NCBI GenBank assembly: GCA_037576195.1
Contig: CM075101.1
Coordinates: 28,148,001-28,212,000 of the forward strand
From: Phytoseiulus persimilis
Taxonomy: Eukaryota > Arthropoda > Arachnida > Mesostigmata > Phytoseiidae
DNA: 64,000 nt
Reading direction: 5' to 3'
Position numbers and translations under genes: made by a program. How positions within the stretch are numbered: the stretch's first letter is position 1; every line of letters starts with the position of its first letter. The notes beneath the pieces were generated by a model, which saw only the letters and a program-made list of their open reading frames with translations, did no database searches and was not told the origin of the DNA. Positions 31,187 through 42,825 of this stretch are shown here, one piece after another.

Positions 31187-34100
31187 AGAGATTTTCCCCG
31201 AAATCAAGGTCCTCATTTGACTTTGAAGCCCGTACGCTATGTTCAATATCCGAGTCCATTTAAGGGGAAACGATAGTGCCAGAAAGACGTGGAGCTGTAG
31301 GCGAGAGTGCACTAGTAGGCGCTCTAAGGCTGTCGTTGAGGACATGTTGAGACCTTCTTCCATCAATGAATTCACTGTGTGACAATATGTACCGTTCACA
31401 GCTCAGCTGCGAACTTCCGCAGATTTCGAAACAACGGCTGCCAGATTAGGTTATCGACGCATTCCCAGATGAAATCTAACATAAAATGCTTATCTGTATT
31501 CAGCACTCGATCGGACTCAAGCTGATGCTCATCAAGATCATGATTGATCTACCATCCGCCTATCGCCCGCAACTGAATCTCTTCATTTCGCGGAGGGTCC
31601 TTGTCAGCCGTTTTGGTTCATGAATACCGTCAAATCTATTGCGACTGGAGACCTCGTTCATCTAACGCATCGGCTGCCTGGGAGAGACCGAGGCTCCAGT
31701 TGACACAAACAGGTCCTGTGTGGGTCCACGGTTGCAAAGAGCCTTACGTTCGGTGGGTCGCCTACCGAGGATCTTTCAGATTGCAGGCTGAAGCTTGAAA
31801 TATGTGCATGGAATCCTAAGGACAACGAGGAATCTCGATACATATGAGCACCATGCACAGTCTCATGCACCCGATGACCGCCACTGTTAGGTGCCGTAAT
31901 GCCCGGGGGCGGCATGCTAGAACCGGGAAGTGTTGGGGCCGAGATGTCTTGGGGCCGGAAAGTCTGGGAGCCGAAATGTCCGGGGCCGAAATGTCGTTAT
32001 CCCATTTTTCATGATATTAAGACCATGGTAGGGGTTGAGGCGAAGGTATCCGTGATTCGGAATCTCAACTCCGTGAAAAGTCCTTGAAAAAGTTATCCGA
32101 ATTCCAGATGCTTACGCACTTACCCCCACCTCTCCTCTACACATAGCCACCTGTCCCGCGGAACTTGTACGCGTGGTTTTCTCTGGAACCAGTTCCGCCC
32201 GAACCCATGGTTCTTCGCCATGGATTCGAAGACAACGAAGTTCGCGGGTTCTCTTTCTCCTTTGGGGATAATAGCGGGTGCCCTTTCTAATGGTCATAGT
32301 CCCACCCCTCTAAGTGCAGAACCTGTGAATTCTGCGATTTGAGTAAGGAACTCCCTGAAGGAGTTTTTCACATGGGACCCCGAGAGCATGGTATTAGGAT
32401 CTCGTCTCTCGCACGGTCGTCTGTTTTGTTTGCGAGTCTCTCATGAGTGAGTCTCCCTCATATGCGGATTAGATTGTACCTGCAACCATACCATCGATAA
32501 GTTCTTCTCTCCTGGAAGCCCCTCCGGGGCAACTGGTGGGGTGCGTCAGGGGGATGTGCTTTGAAGAATACTATGGGCGGACAGTTATGTCTTCAAGGCG
32601 ATCGGAAAGCCACTATCAGGTAGGCGGAGCACCGAAATCCGACCTGAAATGCTTCTTCAGCTGAACAGACCATCGGGAGCGAATGAATCCCCTCGAGGAT
32701 GCGATATCGCTCAGTTTTCTCCCGTTCCGTACACTCAGCTCATCCTTGGTGCACACGTTCCCTGGAGGGAACCGACTAAACATGGTTCCATCGCCAACAC
32801 GCAGCTGAGTCGACGATCGAGCTCACTCCTGATCCGAGCGCTATTCCAACCCATTGAATGTTGTGGTCGGAGCTCGGATTCCCACAAAGCTAGTCGCTAA
32901 TCCGCTTTTGAGTCGTGTGCCGAGCCGCCAGGCTGTCCAACGTTTGGTGGCCCACAAAACTTTGACGAGTCTCGGAGTTCGGTTCGATTTAAAAATATGA
33001 AATCTCGCCCCTTTTCAACTCTCTTGCGCTCACCCATATCAAACTGCGTAGCTTAACCCTCTAATTGGATGACATGCCTTAAACTGTTTTCACACAGCAA
33101 CATCAGACTCTTATGAGAGACATATTCAAATGCAGATTCGGAATCGTGTACGCGAGCTGAGCTTGAACTCCAAATGATGTGGGAAAGCCGCTCCCCAGTT
33201 TGGTGAGTTGTTCAACTCTGGTTCCGAAGAATTTCGGAGGAAAGTATTGCTCATTCAGTGGTTTTAGTCGTGGTAATCCAAGAAGTTCATCGTTCCGCGA
33301 ATTTCCCCTGAATCGTTAGCGGCCGCTTGCCGAGCTTTGGAGAAGTGATCAGATGACGTTTCGTCGAGTGGAAAAAAGTCTACGCTCGCGTTCACCTCAG
33401 AGGAATCTGATCTGAACGTTGAGTTGAGCAAAATGGGCGAAATCCCTTGGAAGAGTTCGCCTCAGCAGCGGAGCAGCTATCAAATAGCGAGAGACCGAAA
33501 TCGTTTGCGATTCTGCCGTGAGTCTGATTTTTCGTGGGGGAAACCGAACGAAGCGATCTGAATAGAAACAATCGTCAATGTAGGAGAGCTCTCATGAGGG
33601 TCGCAGTCTTCGTTAGGATTGTTATTGTTCCATTAACACATCATCAGCATATTGAGTGGCTTTGATATGATAACTAGTCTTCTCCCTTCAACAACGATGG
33701 GATGGTGACTCGCTGAGCCTCCGCGACCCCGCTGTTCTTGTGGAACATGTTTTGAAACATTCCCAGAGCCCCATTAGCGTCCCGCTGAGTGTCGCGCGCA
33801 CTCCTTGTGGCTAATCCAGTGTGCTACAGACACTCGATCTCCGTGGAAGTCATCGGGTTCTCGAAAGCCACGTTACAATAGTGGGGATAACGATCCTCTC
33901 GATGTTTTTCCTTTCCGCAGATTCGTGGCACAAACTTCATATCTGTCCGAAGCGAGCGTCCTTGCAGGGGCCTCACATCATATCATCCATAGAGTCAAGT
34001 CGGTGATACGCGGAATCTGAATATACTTCATAGGTGCCAATGTGATGAGCGATCAAGAATCGTGAGAATATGGCGAAGTCTTCATTGACCGTTTGCAACA

Positions 34101-34349
34101 GCGAACGACAGAAGGAGGAAGCGGAAATATTGTTGTCTCTCAACACTAAACTGATCAGCTCAAAGTTTGAACGAGCTCGATCAACCAGCGATTCTCGGTA
34201 GTTGTAAGCGTTCATAACAGCCACGAATACATATAACTACTCAGATGGTGCTGAAGAGAGTGGAAACTTCGAATACCGGTTCCATGACGCTTGAGGTAGA
34301 AAAAAAACCTGCTTCCTGAACCTGAGGATCGGGAATGTTGGCCTGCTAT
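31187..34349. other. 3.2-kb stretch without a supported gene
   Basis: Frames are under about 110 codons, with no motif or exon chain. The only structure I can support is the 16-bp minisatellite at 31933-31995. Confidence 0.4.
31933..31995. repeat. Minisatellite, 16-bp unit, four copies
   Basis: Four tandem units of the type TTGGGGCCGAGATGTC run from 31933 with 1-3 mismatches between neighbours; the last is 15 bp. The array is GC-rich on a mixed background. Confidence 0.85.
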
Positions 34350-34650
34350 AGATACCCCTACCGAGTCGGCTCGTTGGCCGTGTGGCATAAACCAACGCCT
34401 TGGGTGCCACGCTAAGCTAGCAATCGCGGGTTCGATCCCCGGCCGGGACAACAAATTTCTTATGTGGTAAAAAGAGGATTTAATTCATATCAGAATTAAA
34501 TCTGAACCATCTTAAGACCCAAGCCCACCGCCCGCAATGGGATTTGCGAGGCGATAGGGAGTGTTACTGAAGCAATACCGAAAGGTGAATCCGGGACACT
34601 CCTGAGGGCTGGCTGAGAGGTTCAGCCGAAAACAGAGATACCCCTACCGA
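34350..34650 (+). mobile_element. tRNA-derived SINE with a 15-bp target-site duplication
   Basis: AGATACCCCTACCGA stands at 34350-34364 and again at 34636-34650. The 271 bp between begin with a tRNA-like head: an A box TGGCCGTGTGG (34375-34385) and a B box GGTTCGATCCC (34429-34439) at internal-promoter spacing, ending near GGCCGGGAC. A non-tRNA body follows to 34635. The acceptor stem does not pair, so it is not a working tRNA gene. The head is the RNA polymerase III promoter of a SINE, moved by LINE machinery. Confidence 0.85.
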
Positions 34651-34710
34651 ATCAACAAGAAGACCATCTATTGAAACTTCATCTGAATGAGTTCGGTTGC
34701 AACGAGTCTA

Positions 34711-35979
34711 CAGGGTGACCAGGAATAGCGTGAGCTCTTTTTCAAGCAAGCTGTAAATCTCGCTGTGACATGGAGGACAACAAAAAATATAACGATGCGT
34801 TCAGAAGCCATCCGTCGATCCCTCACTACGTGCGTACGGGCTCCAAGTTGTTGACATTTTTTCTCCACGATGACAAGCGATTGTTCCCTGATTTTGGGAT
34901 AATTCCAGCGGGATTATGCTCAGTGTGACATCGTTCGCTTGGTTGGTGCTCCCAAATCGATCGTGTCGTAAGCAATCCGCAGGTCTCGCGAGCTTGGTCA
35001 TCATGGAGATCATCCGGGACGAGGCGGAAAACCAACCGTGAAAAGTCCCAGGAATCGGAACATCCTTAAGAAGAGACTTCAACGGAATCCCCGGAAAATC
35101 GCTCGCGAGCTTGGCCTCAAACGCGAATCAGTGCGCCAGATAGCGAAAAATGTTCTCGGCCTCAAGGCCAACAAGCTGAGAGAAGGCCAGCGACTGACCG
35201 AAGATGACAAGCGTATAAGACTGCAACGATGCCGTGATCTTGCCAAGCGGGCCGCAGGTTCGGCATGGGAAACTATCCTGTTCACTGACGAGAAGTTGTT
35301 CACGATCGAAAAGTCTCTCAATCGCCAGAACGATCATTTCGGTTTTCGGAGCCGCCTCCACCCTCTCAAATCGTTGAGCACCGCCAAAATCCACAATCAG
35401 TCATGATTTGAGCCGGAATTTGTGCCACAGGCCAGACACCCTTGGTTTTCGCGCAGTCAGGAGTGGAAATCGAAGCTGAAGTGTGCCGCCGTGATATTTT
35501 GGGAGCAATTGTCGCTCCGTTGGCGCGGGAACATTTCGGTGAAGGTCGCTGGACTTTCCAGCAGGATTCCGCGCCTGCTCATCGTGCGAAAGAAACTCAG
35601 CAGTGGGGTCGAGCACATTTCCGAGACTTCATCACGTGCTCTGAGTGGCCTCCGTATTCTCCCGACCTGAACCCAATGGATTTCAGTATTTGGTCGATTC
35701 TAAAAGCGATGGCCTGCGATAAACCGCACAAGACTCTAGACGCCCTTGAGCGCTCTCTTCGCCGGGAGTGGGATCGATTATCTTTGGAAGAGCTTCGGCC
35801 AATAGCCGCCATCTTCAAGAAACGTTTGAGCCTCTGTATCCGAGCCCAAGGCGGCCATTTCGAAACCCCTTGAAACCGAGGCCCCCGAGCACACGGGTCC
35901 GTCGATTTTCTCTCGAATGCCAGTGTCTTCCTTTTTTTACCGCCAATTTCGCAAGTTCACGTTGTTTCTGGTCACCCTG
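34711..35979 (+). mobile_element. Tc1/mariner-type transposon, 1.27 kb, decayed
   Basis: CAGGGTGACCAG begins the element at 34711 and its complement ends it at 35979. The inverted repeats are about 27 bp long with a few mismatches. TA flanks the left end; the right-hand copy has decayed to TG. The size fits the family. The only frame inside is the broken transposase listed next. The element starts 60 bp after the SINE. Confidence 0.85.
34771..35873 (+). pseudogene. mariner-like transposase, broken
   Basis: A start-like ATG at 34771 (MEDNKKYNDAF) is followed by a decayed N-terminal part. From 35038 a frame gives the second helix-turn-helix (RNPRKIARELGLKRES) and the first catalytic Asp in LFTDEKLF. 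A frameshift near 35338 and a TGA at about 35404, where relatives have Trp, interrupt it. The last frame, 35408-35873, has FQQDSAPAHRAKET with the second Asp and WPPYSPDLNPMDFSIW, ending ..RAQGGHFETP. The pattern resembles maT or DD37-type mariners. At least two lesions make it inactive. Confidence 0.85.
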
Positions 35980-36029
35980 TGACTCTGCGCATTCAAATAC
36001 GCCTATCATATGGAATTCCCCTAAATAAA

Positions 36030-36035
36030 TTTATT
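36030..36035 (-). terminator. AATAAA poly(A) signal of glycine-rich gene 1
   Basis: AATAAA on the reverse strand lies 78 nt past the stop codon of the glycine-rich gene at 36113-36541. Confidence 0.7.
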
Positions 36036-36112
36036 GCACAACAATTCGACGGAATTCATGGTTATGTACAAAATTTTTCACGCAGGCTCGATGCAGCTCC
36101 AGACTCGCTGAA

Positions 36113-36541
36113 TCACCATCCACCGGCACCTCCCTGTTGCCATCCACCGGCACCTCCCTGCTGCCATCCTCCATGTCCAGCAGAAGAAGCACCTCCGCCA
36201 CCCCTGATGACGATGATCTTGGCAGCCCCTCCGTGGCCACCAGAGCCTCCGCTGCGGGCGAGGACGTGCCCGCCGGAGCTAGTGGTGGTGATCTTGTGGA
36301 TCGACTTGATCTCTTGAGTGGGTCCGGAGATGGTGTAAGAGGCGCCGCCGCCGCCACCAGCTAGATGTGCGTGGGAGGCTCCACCGCCCAAAATGCGAGA
36401 AAGTCCTACGGCGGAGAGGGCTGCATTGTCTTCGTCAGCTCCTCCGCTGCCACCCAGACCTCCGCCGAGACCGGAGCCGTCTCCGATGAATCCAGCTGAG
36501 GACACCGCGACGAGAGCAGCGATAACTACGAAAGTCTTCAT
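36113..36541 (-). CDS. Glycine-rich secreted protein 1 (142 aa)
   Basis: The ATG at 36541 opens a signal peptide (MKTFVVIAALVAVSSAG, cut near residue 17). A Gly-rich body follows with a conserved middle (SGPTQEIKSIHKITTTSSGG, then AAKIIVIRGGGG). The C-terminus repeats GGWQQGGAGGW. The product is probably a cuticular, silk-like or glue-like extracellular protein. It is paralogous to the plus-strand gene at 39640: both have a signal peptide, an I-K-S/T-IH core, a hydrophobic KI-V stretch and a terminal GGW. The frame continues upstream without another suitable ATG, and the signal peptide fixes this start. It is single-exon. Both genes read away from the 3 kb between them (divergent pair). Confidence 0.85.
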   Translation of the reverse strand: MKTFVVIAALVAVSSAGFIGDGSGLGGGLGGSGGADEDNAALSAVGLSRILGGGASHAHLAGGGGGASYTISGPTQEIKSIHKITTTSSGGHVLARSGGSGGHGGAAKIIVIRGGGGASSAGHGGWQQGGAGGWQQGGAGGW

Positions 36542-36599
36542 TGTCTTTGCAATGACTTCAAGTGCCGAAGTTGCGATGTAGATCGTGGCTGCCGACACG

Positions 36600-36608
36600 T
36601 ATTTATTA
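36600..36608 (-). promoter_or_regulatory. TATA-like element of glycine-rich gene 1
   Basis: The reverse strand reads TAATAAATA about 60 nt upstream of the ATG, a position comparable with the clear TATATAA of the paralogue at 39575. Confidence 0.45.
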
Positions 36609-39574
36609 GCGGGCCTCCTGTGGCTGGGTCGAGAAGAACATCGGAAAGCGTGAGTCGCGCCGTAATCACGGGTAGAAAACCATCATCATACGATCGCCGC
36701 GTGAGCGGTGGATCAAGCTCGATTCGGTTCACCAGGAGACTTGCTGTGATGGTCGATCACATCTTTATTTTCACACGTTTATCTAGCCGACGGATCCACT
36801 CTGGTAGAGCGCTGAGCTAGAACGCTACGAACGAGGGCGGCTGATACACTCATCGCACTTGTTCACTGATTTACTTTGGCATCGTCTTGGCATTCCGTCA
36901 ATCAAGCTGCCCAGTTGATCCTCATGTCATCAGAAACGCTTTCTGATGGAGATGAGCTTCCCGCTCGATGCGCGCTGGACAGCATTCTCCGCGTTCCGCT
37001 TTCATAGTCTTTTTTTTTTCAAATAGTACTACACTTGTCGATGGAGATGGGCACTCTTCGCGATACAGAAATGTTCACCAATATGGGTGCTTCCACGATG
37101 AACCCCTGAAGACCGATTACGAGCTGGACGCTCGGTCCCGTTCGACGGAATCCTCATTCGCGAAGACATCTGCGAGATCACGTGGTACCGGAAAAGACCG
37201 AGTGTCGCGTCCCAAAAGGAGACTCCCACAAAGCTGTTCCTCGGAGTTCCAAGCCCTGAGCGGCTGCATGAAAGCACAACACACCGCGGCGAAGAAGAAC
37301 CTCTTTCCTGAGGTGTCTTGAGTATCTCTCACTGAATATCCACAACAAGCTGCTAGGAATCAAGGAGGGAGTCCATGAAGGTCGGACCCGAGGACAAATT
37401 CAATTTCTAAACTTGCCAAAGACAGGTCCCTTCAGGCGGCGGACGCACTTGTCGCGAGGACGAGAACGCTCTTCCGTCTCTGCGTGGCGGTTCCGTTCTA
37501 CGCTCGCAGTCTGGGGTCGGGATCCAGAACGAAGAGCAACTCCATGTGGTGCGAACGAATGAAAATTGAACCGTTCCTCCTGACTGGAAAAGACCTCGAC
37601 GGGGTCGAGCCTCCACGGAGGCCTTCCTCATACATGGATATCGAGCTCGTTCCAGAAAACCAGTGCGAACGTGATCGAAGTGATTCTCAACAGTCCCTGA
37701 TGGTTTCGGTTGTTGTCTAGCCAGGAACCCCCTGTCTGCTGTTTCCGTCAGGTGGTAACAATACTCGGCGTCGCCTCTCGTTTTCCCCTCGATCCTCGTT
37801 GGAAAATTTCCGGAAGCTCTAAGGCGATTAGGACCTCTATCTCCAGGGTTTATTCCGAGATTGGAGTTTTCCAGATCACTTTGGAGTTCTGTAATATCTG
37901 AAACAACTAGCATGCGGAGAGAGCATCTTTTGATACCTTATTCCATGATTTCGAAACCTGCAGGTACCGGTGCTCATCCCTTACATCGGCACTAGCATTC
38001 TCGTATTGATTCGAATGGTCGCAGCGTCTGGTGTTTTGCTGTCGTCAATGCGATTCAGTGTAGAAATGGGGTTATTCTCGAGGAGCTACGAACATACGAA
38101 CAGTTCTGTAACTTTTTACGCATCGATACACACGGCACGAATTGGGTCAAACGACGTAGATTGTCTCATGGGTTTCGCAGAGTGAATTTATGGCTCCTCC
38201 GATGATGGTCGAAGCCCATAATTCCTCCGAGATGCATCACGAATATCCTTGAACGTAACGGGAGCTGTATACACAATATCCCCGCGGATCAATGAAAATC
38301 ATGAGAAATGTCGATACCGGCGACTTCGTCTAATAAGCTCTCACGGATTGAGCTGATCCACGTAGGTCGTAAAACCCGAACTACAGGCACGCCTGCCACT
38401 CACTACCCGGCGTTTGATCGTTTAACCCGGCGCAATATTCATAATCCTGCACTGTTCTATCGGCTCATTTGCATAGCTGTGTAGTTCATGAGACTTTTCG
38501 TGGAAACAGTAAGTCTTTTACACCTTTCGCATCATCTGTGAAACATTCGCGCGTGCTAACCTTGTATTATCCGGACTATATTTCGGAATGCCAAACTAGG
38601 AAACGTTCTCAAATATCTGCTGAAGCCCTATCGGGAATACCGTGACGTCGCAATGCACTTGATCAACTGGTGTTGTTTATATCGCCAGAGTACTGATAAA
38701 TTAATGTCCCACACGGTTCGTACGATGAGCGTTTGACCCCATGCTACCGATGGACCTGTTTTGAGCCTTGAATTTTCGGAATTTTCGGAAACGACATCAT
38801 CTGTCGTCTCTAGGGGGAGAGTGGTCAAGGAATCAACGGAGCGGTTTAAAAATTTCTGCGATCGCGAGCATTTACTCGATTGATGGGATTGCACAATTGT
38901 ACTGCTGAAATTCCAAGTTTCAAGCGTCATTCACAACCAAACTCATACCGATCCCAATGAAGTTCAGTACATCGACGTTTCACTGATTCCGCCCACAACT
39001 GGAATCGTTGTTGCATCGACGAAGACATCATGACGGGGCCGGAACAAGACAGCGAGAGATCTGGTCCTTGGGCAGTGGAAATACTGATTCGGTTGAAGCG
39101 GATACTGACTGAATATGCTGAAATAGAGGTAGCGTTCCATAAATACTGCGGTCAACAAACGATTCACAGATTTCACAGATTCAACGGGCTGACAGAGAGG
39201 TTGAGCTCAACTTTGAATCGCCGATCATTCCCATGTTATCAGCAAGCTCACTCGGAGCCTTGTCTTCGGGGTGCCGAGCAAGGGTCTTCTCCGTCACATA
39301 TCCTCCCACGGAAGTTTCGCCGCAGAGTTCCGTTACCAGACTTACTCATAAGATGAGCCGAACTGAGGATAGGAGGCAGATCGTTTCATTATGGAAACGC
39401 TTCTCGGGAGATAGATTTTGTTCGTGAATGGTTCGAAATTAAACGCCGCATAACATATTCAGGATGGGTAGAGCTTGCCTTCGTGAAGCCTTCGTCTGCT
39501 ATGTGAACATCGGTCTTGGATTAAATCCGGACAGTGAACAATGAGAGGGCGAAGGGTTCTGATCCGTTGCCAGG
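36609..39574. other. 3-kb stretch between the two glycine-rich genes; nothing supported
   Basis: Frames reach 168 codons (37407-37913, reverse) but are Arg/Ser/Pro-rich without a domain. I see no repeats beyond a 12-nt T run near 37009-37020. The region probably holds the promoters of the divergent glycine-rich pair. Confidence 0.4.
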
Positions 39575-39581
39575 TATATAA
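39575..39581 (+). promoter_or_regulatory. TATA box of glycine-rich gene 2
   Basis: TATATAA lies 59 nt before the ATG at 39640, fitting a 5' UTR of about 30 nt. Abundant secreted structural proteins often have such TATA promoters. Confidence 0.7.
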
Positions 39582-39639
39582 ACTGGTGAGCCAGCCGTTT
39601 GGGGTCAAGCAAGCAATCGATCGATTCAGCTGATCCAAA

Positions 39640-40074
39640 ATGAACTCTTTCATCGTTGTCGCACTTGCCCTCGTGGCCGTTGCCCATGCCGGTCACCTCG
39701 GCGGGGGAAGCTACGGAGGAGGTTTCGGAGGCGGATACGGTAGTGGATCTGGCAGCGGTGGACAGATTCTCATCATCAAAGGAGCTGGGGGCTCAGGAGG
39801 TGGTGCTGGTGGCTCCTTGACTGTTGCCGGTCCTAGCCACGTTATCAAGACCATCCATCAAGTCAGAACCATCGACAACGGAGGTCAGATTCTCTCGAAG
39901 TCCGGCGGAGGATTCGGCGGTCAGGCTAAGATTCTCGTCGCACAAGTCGCAGGCACCGCCGCGGTGCAGCAGGCGTCGCTCGGAGGAGGACACGGCGGAG
40001 CTGGCGGATGGTCTGCGGGAGGATCTGCTGATGGCCACGGCGGATGGTCTGCCGGCGGCTCTGGAGGATGGTGA
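39640..40074 (+). CDS. Glycine-rich secreted protein 2 (144 aa)
   Basis: A signal peptide (MNSFIVVALALVAVAHAG) is followed by GGG-Y repeats and the stretch GPSHVIKTIHQVRTIDNGGQ. Next come GGQAKILVAQVAG and a C-terminus with repeated GGWSAGGS ending GGW. The order of blocks matches glycine-rich protein 1 at 36113-36541, so the two arose by inverted duplication. The product is likely an extracellular structural protein; the family is not one I can name. It is single-exon, with a TATA box upstream and a poly(A) signal 31 nt after the stop codon. Confidence 0.88.
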   Translation: MNSFIVVALALVAVAHAGHLGGGSYGGGFGGGYGSGSGSGGQILIIKGAGGSGGGAGGSLTVAGPSHVIKTIHQVRTIDNGGQILSKSGGGFGGQAKILVAQVAGTAAVQQASLGGGHGGAGGWSAGGSADGHGGWSAGGSGGW

Positions 40075-40104
40075 ACAGTAGACTGTGGACAACACACTTT
40101 TGTA

Positions 40105-40110
40105 AATAAA
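40105..40110 (+). terminator. AATAAA poly(A) signal of glycine-rich gene 2
   Basis: AATAAA lies about 30 nt after the stop codon, so the 3' UTR is very short. Confidence 0.8.
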
Positions 40111-40119
40111 CAGAGCCTG

Positions 40120-42825
40120 TGTAAATACTGAGAGAGCGTTCCCTATTTCCGAAATGGCGCAGGGTAGCGATCGGCAGGTTACGATTCTGTTCTCTTCCCA
40201 CGTTCTCCTCTAGGTATCCACTGATGCAATGCAGATGAGATCGCCATTAGTTCTCGCATTACTTGCGCCTCTTAAACCCCAAGTGACAAAAACATTGATT
40301 TCATGCTCGAGGGTCCTACAAACAGGCATAGCACGAGCCGACCACGGCTTCCCCTGCGGCAACACCCCTTTGTTCAACTGGAATGATTCGAAGAGGCTCA
40401 GCTGAGGGTGGATCGCTTCACGGATGAGGCGTTGACAGAATTAGGCATCGCTTGGCGGTTCAACCATCGCGTCTATTCCGCGGCGATTCAAAAAACGGTT
40501 CCGCACTGAAAATACCTACGAGCACTCGGGTACCCCTTGTCTTAACGTGCTTTCGCTACCGTGTCGGATTCCGAGCCGCTCCACACTGCATGAGTAGCTT
40601 TGGGTTTCTACTGACTCGTGAAAATCGCGGTTGATGTATCTGACGATGGTGCGGTATTGTGTGTGAAGTGTCGGGATACAAGCTTCGCCACACGATGACA
40701 CCGTGCCTAATTGTGGAGAAGGTGGTATTGGTGGGAAATTTTCGGCCTCCATCATCGACTCGTGCGCCCTTCGGCCAATTTAGCGCTACGGCAGCGAAGC
40801 ACGATCAGATACATCTAAAGAGAGCGAGCGAGCCATTCAAGTAGCGATTCGAGAGGAGAGTCAGTTGACCGGATAACAGTCTGACAGCCGCGGTTCTGAT
40901 CAAATCGTACATACGAAATCCTGAATTCGGTTCCGATTTTCGCAACAGTATCTTTGCTTCTTGCGCTAATGTACCAACTGGCGGGTTGACAGCTTGCTTG
41001 GGAACGGGTTTCACAAACGGCGACGCATATGTATCACAGCATCGGATGCTGCGAAGATGAAAATCATTCGATCTTATCGCAAGCCATTGACAAAACCACC
41101 GACCGGGTTCGACATCCTTGACTGTTCGGCAGCTACTTTCTAGAGAGTACAGCTCTTAAACAGGGTTTTTAGAGCACCTGTCACATGAATCTGTGCGATG
41201 TAAACAATGCAGAGTTCGGCAATGGCCCTGATGTGTGCGAGGTCCATGCTCGGTATCCGGCCTGCAAGACCATGATCGGAAAGCTTTTGTATCGATATCG
41301 GATTCTCGAAAAAATTCCTACCCCACAAAAATCGCCAACGCAACCAGGGTTTTTAGGTCTCCCACCCTGCATTCACCATTCGGAATCTCATTTGAAATTC
41401 TCCAGCCAGCGACCAGACCAATTGTTGGACATTATTTTAATTTTTCAAATCCCGAGCAAAAAAACTGGTCGCAGAGCCGCAGCTCTTCACAGTGCACCGC
41501 TTTGGCTTCGCTGCTAGACGTCGATTGTTTTTTGGTAACAGGCTTCGTGGCTCTCTGTAACTCGGGTGCGAACCAAGACTAACCTAACCAGGTTTTCCGC
41601 GGAAAAAGATTGTCGTGGATAAATTATGACGCGACCCACCGGGGAGGTTCTATTCGGCCAAGAGAGCATCATTGACAAGCCAGGCACCCTCGCTTCCCAC
41701 GAGCAGAATTCCGGTGGAATCTCAAGACCATCGCATCCCTGACCTACGGGCCGATTGTCCCGACAAGGAATTCAGGAGCCGTTGAATGAGAAAATGACAG
41801 GATGACCACCATGCAATTGTTTACCTTTGCATCGGTAATCCGAAACTTTCATCGTTGTGCTTACACAACAGTTCTGCTCGTCGTTGGCTTGCACCCAGTT
41901 ATCGATGATTTCAGAGGGTGTGCATCGGAGCAAGTGTGTGAGCTGCATGAGGTATTATCATCATCGAAAGTGAAGAAGTGCGTTTCGATGTAATCATGAT
42001 ATCACAAATATGACTTACGGTCGATCGGGTCGTGCGGGTCGATCTTCAGCAATCAAAAATCATCAGAAACTAGCCATATGAAGCCGCCACGGATATCCTC
42101 AATTTTGCTCGCTGAGTTGTCACACTCGCAGGAGTAACGCGGGCGAAAAATACTCCTACGCTATTCAGTTGAAGAATTCGAGCGTGAAATCGTGGCTTCG
42201 AGGTGATACTTGCTTCCAGTCGGCACCCTCTACGAAATAGCCAATTCGAGAATGTGTCCGATTGCGGTGAGGCCGGGTCGAGAAGCCTGGCTTCTTCCTG
42301 AGAGGAGACATCGAGCGCCTGCCACACGACCAGGAGTGCGGAGGAGGGACGATCGGAACAAAACAGGGGGAACTAATGCAAGAGGGCGAAGAGATGTGAA
42401 ACAATTAACGCCTGTGGGAACCTCAACAACCTCGACTGAAGGATGACGAGATGTGTGCTACCTTCGTCGAGCCGGATTGTGGGATCGGATCCGATTCGAA
42501 TCAAAACATATCTGATTAGATACCGACCTCCATCTTGATAATTTCCTGGCTGTACCTGGCTCCACCTGACTTGTACTGGGTTCCGAAAGGGGGGTCCGAT
42601 TCCAGATCACCGCTAAAAGCTCTGAGACTCCGAACTCGAATGCAAAGAGCGCCATGGAATCATCAAGACAGTGTTTCCTCCTATTCGGGAGCTGTGTAAT
42701 CCGCGAACAGCGACTTTCCCGTCTCATCCTGAACCGTCATCACAAGACATGCACTCCTGTAGGTTTTTTAGAGGTTCCTAACGCTCCATGTCTCAAAATG
42801 GCAATCTCTGTGTTTCCCATGTAGA
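40120..42825. other. 2.7-kb stretch without a supported gene
   Basis: Only short frames on both strands, none with a signal peptide, domain or exon chain. I see no tandem or inverted repeat of note. Confidence 0.4.

Noticed and set aside
34365..34448. tRNA gene with good A and B boxes
   Set aside because: The acceptor stem does not pair, the sequence continues into a body, and exact target duplications enclose the whole 271 bp, so it is a SINE head.
37407..37913. 168-codon reverse frame
   Set aside because: Arg/Ser/Pro-rich with no domain; the plus-strand frames here are equally long and equally featureless.
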